Origin: Anaerolineae bacterium
Lineage (GTDB): Bacteria; Chloroflexota; Anaerolineae; Anaerolineales; E44-bin32
Reading direction: 5' to 3'
Assembly (NCBI GenBank): GCA_011174825.1
Contig: DUEZ01000072.1
Span: 1-46,363 of the forward strand
Length of the DNA stretch: 46,363 nucleotides
The notes below the pieces were generated by a model that ran no database searches, had not been told where the DNA came from, and worked only from the letters and a program-made list of their open reading frames with translations. Both the position numbers and the translations under genes were made by a program. This document shows positions 41,850 to 46,363 of this stretch, piece after piece; position 1 is the first letter of the stretch; the number at the start of each line of letters is the position of its first letter.

Positions 41850-42788
41850 ATGAAAGCAATCGTATATGAAAAATACGGACCGCCGGAGGTTCTTCAGCTT
41901 AAAGAGATCGAAAAACCTACGCCCAAGGATGATGAACTATTGGTAAAAATCCATGCAACGACAGCACATATAGGGGATGTGAGAATGCGAAAGCCTGACC
42001 CATTTCTTGCAAGATTGGTCAATGGTCTCTTTAGACCCAAGAGAATACCGATTCTAGGGCTTGAGCTAGCCGGGGAAGTTGAAGCAGTAGGCAAAGACGT
42101 ACAACGATTTAAGCAAGGTGACCAAGTTTTTGCTTTTGCCGGTTTTGGTTATGGCGCTTATGCCGAGTACAAATGTCTGCCAGAAGAAGGAGGGGGGACA
42201 AAAGAAGGATTTGTGGCACTAAAACCAACCAATATAACCTTCGAGGAAGCCGCCCCTGTTACTGGTGGGGGAATTACTGCATGGATTGTTCTTAGAAAGG
42301 CGAATATCCAGCCAGGACAGAAAGTCCTTATCTACGGCGCTTCTGGTAGCGTGGGCACATTTGCAGTACAGCTAGCCAAGTACTACGGGGCAGAGGTTAC
42401 CGGGGTATGCAGTACCACGAATGTAGAACTGGTGAAATCTCTGGGAGCCGATAAGGTCATTGATTACACTCAAGAGGATTTTACCCAAAGCGGTGAGACC
42501 TATGATGTCATTTTTGATGCAGTGGACAAGCTTCCGTCTTCACGAGGCAAAAAGGCTCTAAAGAAGACAGGGATCTATCTTAACGTTGGAAGGGATTCCG
42601 GATCCGGTGGCGACATAAAGACTGAAGATCTAATCTTCCTCAAAGAGCTCATTGAGGCGGGAAAGCTTAAAACGGTCATCGATAGAAGCTATCCGTTGGA
42701 ACAAATCGTAGAGGCGCACAGGTATGTCGAAAAAGGGCACAAGGTGGGAAACGTCGTCATCACTGTGGAACATAAGGACCAAACCTGA
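41850..42788 (+). CDS. NADPH:quinone-reductase-like MDR dehydrogenase (zinc-independent)
   Basis: A 312-residue medium-chain dehydrogenase/reductase. The catalytic N-domain begins [20 protein letters not shown]. The Rossmann domain has [20 protein letters not shown] and [20 protein letters not shown]. The structural-zinc and catalytic-zinc cysteines of alcohol dehydrogenases are absent, as in the quinone oxidoreductase/crotonyl-reductase branch. The end [11 protein letters not shown] is typical. The ATG at 41850 has AAAGGA eight bases upstream; the frame stays open to 41742 without a site. AT-rich codons (ATA, AAA, GGA) are more frequent than in neighbours, suggesting transfer, though this is a visual impression. 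Probably reduces enones or quinones with NADPH. Confidence 0.9.
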   Translation: MKAIVYEKYGPPEVLQLKEIEKPTPKDDELLVKIHATTAHIGDVRMRKPDPFLARLVNGLFRPKRIPILGLELAGEVEAVGKDVQRFKQGDQVFAFAGFGYGAYAEYKCLPEEGGGTKEGFVALKPTNITFEEAAPVTGGGITAWIVLRKANIQPGQKVLIYGASGSVGTFAVQLAKYYGAEVTGVCSTTNVELVKSLGADKVIDYTQEDFTQSGETYDVIFDAVDKLPSSRGKKALKKTGIYLNVGRDSGSGGDIKTEDLIFLKELIEAGKLKTVIDRSYPLEQIVEAHRYVEKGHKVGNVVITVEHKDQT

Positions 42789-42901
42789 TAAAGCTTTGCC
42801 CTTCAACTTCGCTCAGGATCTGCGACACCCGACAGCCATGAAGCGCAGCGGAATAGCGATCGGGTAAGCCTAGTCGTTAGGCAGCGGCTTAATGAAATTC
42901 T

Positions 42902-43579
42902 ATGATTGAAATTTCATCTTCCTGGAAATCTGTATACCCGGGTTCATCAATCGGTGTGTTGGTCATGCAGGGTGTTGAAAACCCTCAGCAACATCCTCAA
43001 CTCGATGAGAAGAAGAAGGACCTGGAGGATACACTACGAGCTCAATTCTCGTCCTACGACCGAACGAGACTGAGGGCTATTCCCGTTTTAGCTTCGTACC
43101 GCGACTATTACAAGCAGTTCAACGAGACCTACCATGTTCAGCATCAGCTTGAATCCTTGGTCTTCAAGAATCGACACATTCCCAGGGTTGCGGCCCTCGT
43201 TGAAGCGATGTTTATGGCCGAATTGAAGAACTTGTTGCTCACAGCGGGGCACGACATGAACGCGATTAAGTCTCCCCTTCGTATTGACGTGGCAAAAGGA
43301 ACAGAGAGCTACATTCGGATGAATGGAGAGCAGCAGATACTAAAAAAGGGAGACATGATGATTTCCGATGCAAATGGCATTGTGTCTTGCATTATCTATG
43401 GTCCAGACCGCAGAACGCGCATCAGGCCAGAGACCAACCGAGTTGTATTCACGGTCTATGCTCCACAGGGGATCGAAGAGAGAGATGTCAGCCGTCATTT
43501 GGAGGATATCCGGGAGAATGTAAGAGTGATAGCTCCCGGGGCATCTGTCGAACTATTGGAGACATTCGGCACCTACTAA
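42902..43579 (+). CDS. B3/B4 tRNA-binding-domain protein
   Basis: A 225-residue stand-alone B3/B4 domain, the fold found in the beta subunit of phenylalanyl-tRNA synthetase and as free proteins. Typical elements are RLRAIPVLASYRDYYKQFNE, KNRHIPRVAALVEAMFMAEL, TAGHDMNAIKSPLRIDVAKG and PETNRVVFTVYAPQG. Free B3/B4 proteins are thought to edit mis-charged tRNA or bind amino-acid-like ligands, but their roles are unsettled. The start ATG follows the sequence AATTCT with no strong ribosome-binding site. The gene stands apart from neighbours, on the edge of the gene-poor decayed region. Confidence 0.85.
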   Translation: MIEISSSWKSVYPGSSIGVLVMQGVENPQQHPQLDEKKKDLEDTLRAQFSSYDRTRLRAIPVLASYRDYYKQFNETYHVQHQLESLVFKNRHIPRVAALVEAMFMAELKNLLLTAGHDMNAIKSPLRIDVAKGTESYIRMNGEQQILKKGDMMISDANGIVSCIIYGPDRRTRIRPETNRVVFTVYAPQGIEERDVSRHLEDIRENVRVIAPGASVELLETFGTY

Positions 43580-43676
43580 GTCTGCATGGTTGACGCGATG
43601 CAGAGGGCCGCTACCTAACCAATCGCTGAAGCGGACGTCGGAGGATGGATAAAAATTAAATTGACGGAACGAGCCA

Positions 43677-43772
43677 GTGCCGCTCAAATCGAAACCGTTG
43701 GTTCTGACGACCATCAGCGCGGTCTTGGTTGCCGCCGGCATCCAGATCTTCAAGCGATTCGGATTTCGCTAA
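43677..43772 (+). CDS. Possible 31-residue single-pass membrane protein
   Basis: GTG start, reading PLKSKPLVLTTISAVLVAAG then IQIFKRFGFR. It has a basic N-terminus, one hydrophobic helix of about 17 residues and a basic C-terminus, a layout typical of small membrane proteins. A GGAACGAG motif lies five bases before the GTG, and a hairpin with T7 follows about 50 bases after the stop. Without homology, chance cannot be excluded. Confidence 0.3.
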   Translation: MPLKSKPLVLTTISAVLVAAGIQIFKRFGFR

Positions 43773-43823
43773 AAGATCACAATACCTTGGTAACCGTGAG
43801 GTAAGTGATCGGTAAAGAAAGGT

Positions 43824-43852
43824 GGGTAAGCACAACGCTACCCGCTTTTTTT
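43824..43852 (+). terminator. Intrinsic terminator
   Basis: GGGTAAGC and GCTACCC pair with one bulge around loop ACAAC, followed by GC and seven T. It is oriented for plus-strand transcription, either of the possible small ORF at 43677 or of a long trailer of the B3/B4 gene. Confidence 0.7.
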
Positions 43853-44113
43853 AATCCCCCGTGTTTTTAGCACTCCTATATTCTTAAATTAACTCTCTGA
43901 TTATCATGTTCGGGGTATGACACGACAACTTCTTTATACTTATACTACTGCCACGATAGGCTTCTCGTGACGAAAGAATTACCCAATCAACGCTCCCTGG
44001 ATCGACCGTCTACCTAAAAAGACTGAGATCCCCAATATTTCTCAAATTTCCGGTCATACGGTTTGCTGCCTTGTGATCTCCGTTTTAACCAAATCCAAGA
44101 TTCCCTTAAACAC

Positions 44114-44154
44114 TAAACCTCACGGCTCCCGAATTTGACGAGCCGTGAGGTTTA
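44114..44154. terminator. Strong hairpin at the 3' side of the tRNA-like element
   Basis: Perfect 15-base arms TAAACCTCACGGCTC (44114-44128) and GAGCCGTGAGGTTTA (44140-44154), 11-base loop. On the minus strand it starts immediately after the tRNA-like 3' end at 44159. A T-tract is only partial (TAGTGTTTAAG), so it is a terminator-like hairpin without a strong U run. Confidence 0.6.
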
Positions 44155-44158
44155 AGGT

Positions 44159-44272
44159 GGGCGCGGGGGGACTCGAACCCCGTTCGGGCCGGCGCCCGAC
44201 GGGGCGAACGGCCCACGACCTCACGGATGTGAACCCAGTGGTCCAAAACCCCTACCGCGGTCCACACGGATC
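44159..44272 (-). other. tRNA-like structured element, better-preserved copy
   Basis: Reading the minus strand, the 5' end GTGGACCGCGG can pair with the 3' end CCGCGCCCAC to form an acceptor-like stem with a small internal loop. Between them lie: the core hairpin GTTCAC-ATCC-GTGAGG, a long variable-arm-like stem CCGTTCG...CGAACGG, and a canonical T-arm GGGGTTCGAGTCCCC. The 3' end is followed by a strong hairpin at 44114-44154. The anticodon arm is irregular; depending on the loop chosen it reads CAC (Val) or TCA. The element is 114 bases, longer than a normal class II tRNA, and lacks a clean D-arm. No CCA is encoded (ACCT). It is either a degenerate tRNA gene or an unusual tRNA-like RNA. Confidence 0.5.
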
Positions 44273-44405
44273 CTTGAATTCGCGAGCCGTGTGGTCAGCT
44301 CAAAGTGCGTAGCCGTGTGGACTACGGTTGCGTTTTTATACCCCTCTCTGGATCAGTTTTTCGCCCGCAATTTGGTTCCGGGTAAGAGGACATTATCAGA
44401 ACTTT

Positions 44406-44480
44406 GGGCACTAGACAAATTGTTTGGTGAATGTCAGGTTCATAACCTGAAGGTCAGAGTTTCGAATCCGAAAAGTGTCA
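44406..44480 (+). pseudogene. Degenerate tRNA-Met (CAU) gene
   Basis: A 75-base sequence aligned to bacterial tRNA-Met shows a perfect anticodon arm TCAGG-TTCATAA-CCTGA with anticodon CAU, then AGGTC and a T-loop TTCGAAT. The acceptor ends GGGCACT and AGTGTCA pair at six of seven positions (one G-T). The D-arm (AGACAAATTGTTTGGTGAAT) has lost its stem and the T-stem AGAGT/CCGAA is unpaired. CC follows at 44481 but the final A is missing (CCTT). It is therefore a decayed tRNA gene and not functional. Confidence 0.65.
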
Positions 44481-44581
44481 CCTTGGATTGAGACTATTTA
44501 GAGACCACAATATCATATACCTGTGTTTTGATATCCGGGTGCTGGCTCAGAGTTACACGTAGAAGTTGAATCCAAGAAAAG

Positions 44582-44953
44582 CTACTTCTTATTTTTAAGC
44601 CAGCTCATGGCCTTATTCAGATCCGTAAACACTTTCACATTAAATCCCCGAGTATTCGCTACCGTATCAAAGAGGCGGTATTTATTTAATCTGGTGGGCA
44701 ATACAATGGCTCTTCTCTATGATATATCCAGCCCTGCAGCATTAAATATACCTGGAATGTTCATGATCTCAATGGATGTAAAATCGACATCTGCCTCCCG
44801 CAGATCATTAAGAAAATAACTAAAATCATGTTTCGATGTTGTTTTCGCTACCTTTATTGAATACTCCTTGAGCGTTTCCTTATTCATAGTTCCTGCGAAA
44901 CTGCCAACTAAACAATCACGTTCTTCATCGTAATGTACACTGAAAGTCGCCAC
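44582..44953 (-). pseudogene. STAS/SpoIIAA-like gene interrupted by one in-frame amber codon
   Basis: Reading from the ATG at 44953, residues 1-78 give MATFSVHYDEERDCLVGSFA, KHDFSYFLNDLREADVDFTS and ends AAGLDIS at a TAG (44717-44719). The same frame continues for 44 codons with sense-like protein RRAIVLPTRLNKYRLFDTVA, NTRGFNVKVFTDLNKAMSWL, KNKK and TAA/TAG at 44582. The whole 123-residue product has the alternating strand-helix layout of STAS/SpoIIAA-like proteins with the typical end VFTDxxxAMxWL. A single nonsense mutation in an otherwise intact gene is the simplest reading; sequencing error or stop-codon suppression are alternatives. The nearby tRNA debris is suggestive but the codon is TAG, not TGA. 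Confidence 0.7.
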
Positions 44954-45232
44954 TGTGTCCTCCTAACAGCTGTGGGGTGTGATCAACCTGAGACTCATGA
45001 AAGAGGTGTGTATGGGTTGCGCGAGTATGAAAATCGAAATATTCCCTTAGTTAAGATAGAGCACTCTGTTGCTATAGAAGCTGGTTTCATTAAAGGGGGT
45101 CAAGTTTTTGGATTGGTAATACGCGGAGATTTGGAGTTAGTTATATTTCACAATGTCGATTTCGCTGGAAAAGTGTTGTTCCAAACGAATTAAAATCCCC
45201 TGTTTATATACTGTGCGGTGGCCCCGCCGCGT
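44954..45232. other. Intergenic region between STAS-like pseudogene and S1-domain gene
   Basis: 279 bases. An 86-codon plus-strand frame (44933-45193) overlaps the start of the STAS-like gene and has no start signal or family match, so it is not annotated. A GC-rich inverted repeat GCGGTG-gccc-CGCCGC near 45212-45227 may act as a weak terminator for the S1-domain gene. Confidence 0.35.
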
Positions 45233-46363
45233 TTATTTCTTAGTCAAGTCCTGGGAGTGAGTTTCATACACGGATCCAAGCAATGAGAGTTCCTTAATCG
45301 CACCTGTTTCGACATCCTCATCGTTGTCATGGTTCTCTTGTATGGGGGCAACTTGCTCGTCGTGCATGACTTTCTTTAGTCTTAAACTCATCCGTTTCCG
45401 ATAAAGATCAATATCCACAACCTGTACTTGTACATGATCACCTGAAGCTACAACATCCTGTGGGTAACCCGGACCAATGATGCCCATCTCGCTCTCATGG
45501 ATGAGCCCTTCAATTCCTTCAGGAAACATCACAAACGCGCCAAACTGCCTGACGTTGGTAACCTTCCCTTCGACAAGATCACCTACTTGATATTTCCTCT
45601 TTACAATGTCCCATGGGCTTGGCAGGAGTGCCTTACGGCTTAGGCTTATGCGCTCACGATCTACATCCACCTCTTTGACCATTACCTCAATCTCATCGCC
45701 TTTATCAACAACTTCGGATGGATGGTTGACGTGATGCCACTCCAGTTCTGAGATGTGGATGAGACCATCAACACCACCAAGGTCAACAAAAGCGCCAAAC
45801 TCGACGAGATGGACAACCCGACCTTGGACCACTTGACCTGGCTTTAACGCCTGAAGTCTTTGTTGGCGTATTTCTTTTTCCACCGCACGACCTGATAGCA
45901 CAAGACGTCTTCGTTTTCGATCGGCTTCGATGACCTTGAGGTATATTTTGGTGCCAATTTTTTCACGCTTTACTGACTCAAAGTCCCTGGGTTTGGCTCC
46001 TTGACCAAGATCAGGGATGTGTGTATTCGGTACAAATCCTCGAATCTTCCCGAATTTAACCGTCAAGCCTCCACGGTTTTGACCAGTGACCTTAAGTTCA
46101 AGTAATTCTTCACTGGAGAGGTAGGATTTCGCTCGCTGCCAGTCTTCAAGCTCAAGCCCTCGGTCGATGGAGACAAGCAGTTGTTCATCCCCGACTGGCG
46201 TTCTCAGTACATATATCGGAAGTTGATCACCAACTCTGAGGTTGTCAAGTTGCTCATCGTTTAATTTATCAACTTCCCTGCGGGGAACCACGGCATCTCG
46301 CTTGGAGCCCACATCCATTAAGATGACGTCCTCCTCAATTTGAAGGATTTCACCCTCCATCAG
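45233..46363 (-). CDS. S1-domain RNA-binding protein (ribosomal protein S1-like), 5' end outside window
   Basis: The frame is open to the window edge, so the true start lies beyond 46363; the ATG at 46360 is internal to the first S1 domain. Four S1 (OB-fold) RNA-binding domains are visible: EGEILQIEEDVILMDVGSKR (partial first), LELKVTGQNRGGLTVKFGKI, GQVVQGRVVHLVEFGAFVDL ending GLIHISEL, and GDLVEGKVTNVRQFGAFVMF ending GLIHESEM. The third and fourth are the most canonical. Ribosomal S1 and its paralogues tether mRNA to the 30S subunit or to RNA-processing machinery. The C-terminal tail is acidic (NHDNDEDVETG). The four-domain length is typical of S1-like proteins in Gram-positive and Chloroflexota lineages. 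Whether it is the ribosomal protein itself cannot be told. Confidence 0.9.
   Translation of the reverse strand: MMEGEILQIEEDVILMDVGSKRDAVVPRREVDKLNDEQLDNLRVGDQLPIYVLRTPVGDEQLLVSIDRGLELEDWQRAKSYLSSEELLELKVTGQNRGGLTVKFGKIRGFVPNTHIPDLGQGAKPRDFESVKREKIGTKIYLKVIEADRKRRRLVLSGRAVEKEIRQQRLQALKPGQVVQGRVVHLVEFGAFVDLGGVDGLIHISELEWHHVNHPSEVVDKGDEIEVMVKEVDVDRERISLSRKALLPSPWDIVKRKYQVGDLVEGKVTNVRQFGAFVMFPEGIEGLIHESEMGIIGPGYPQDVVASGDHVQVQVVDIDLYRKRMSLRLKKVMHDEQVAPIQENHDNDEDVETGAIKELSLLGSVYETHSQDLTKK

Larger units (their letters stand above)
43580..44581. other. Gene-poor decayed region
   Basis: About 1 kb between the B3/B4 gene and the interrupted STAS-like gene. It holds one possible small membrane-protein frame (43677-43772), a terminator-like hairpin, a 15-base hairpin, a tRNA-like element and a degenerate tRNA-Met, each annotated separately. 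The concentration of tRNA debris suggests a former integration or tRNA site. Confidence 0.5.

Noticed and set aside
44100..44560. tmRNA (ssrA) gene on the minus strand
   Set aside because: The T-arm and acceptor resemble a tmRNA 3' end, but there is no matching 5' end or tag reading frame within 400 bases upstream.
44933..45193. 86-codon plus-strand frame
   Set aside because: It overlaps the start of the STAS-like gene, has no start signal and shows no family resemblance.

Overview
The window looks like a chromosomal segment of a Chloroflexota (Anaerolineae-like) bacterium. This is inferred from gene content: a giant BTAD/NB-ARC/TPR regulator, ArsR-ArsM, a GH57 lipoprotein, KaiC-like ATPases paired with V4R domains, CydABDC, and MalG/GH13 remnants. 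No ribosomal RNA or other firm phylogenetic marker is present, so the assignment is tentative. Both ends cut genes: a toroid-like protein on the left and an S1-domain protein on the right.

Layout. 0-9 kb: a partial alpha/alpha-toroid-like protein, a 1,000-residue AfsR/SARP-type regulator (minus), a membrane J-domain protein overlapping a 12-repeat TPR membrane protein, then two adjacent GGDEF genes. The first of these is degenerate; the second carries a C-terminal ribbon-helix-helix domain. 9-14.1 kb: arsR and arsM, each preceded by a matching operator, a strong bidirectional terminator, and a permease-ATPase-permease ABC-2 exporter. 14.2-15.8 kb: a small GIY-YIG nuclease gene between copies of a palindromic repeat, a histidine phosphatase, and a long hairpin repeat. 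15.8-23.3 kb (minus): a UbiA-family prenyltransferase, cydA and cydB, a 112-bp hairpin element, then cydD and cydC. This is a quinol-linked high-affinity respiration cluster. 23.3-28.8 kb: a broken MalG permease fragment, a GH13 enzyme that appears to lack its last domain, and a large GH57 lipoprotein; this looks like a partly decayed alpha-glucan locus.

28.6-33.6 kb: a cassette with a GT-C-type membrane glycosyltransferase, a methyltransferase-GT2 fusion and a methyltransferase. It lies between two 154-bp direct copies (148/154 identical) of the 3' end of the GH57 gene. 33.7-37.2 kb: a VOC-nitroreductase fusion, an MFS transporter, and a ferritin-like/VIT fusion. 37.2-41.5 kb (minus): a two-gene KaiC-like operon with its promoter, and a bactofilin-like membrane protein. 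41.8-43.6 kb: a zinc-free quinone-oxidoreductase-like MDR enzyme and a B3/B4-domain protein.

43.6-45.2 kb is a gene-poor, decayed stretch: a tRNA-like element (related copy at 39.9 kb), a degenerate tRNA-Met, and a STAS/SpoIIAA-like gene interrupted by one in-frame amber codon.

The most notable items are the tRNA-like pair, the repeat-flanked GIY-YIG gene with a compensatory stem change, the KaiC plus RecA-V4R-V4R module, the GGDEF-RHH fusion, and the cassette bounded by a gene-end duplication. No CRISPR array, complete insertion sequence, prophage or intact tRNA was recognised.
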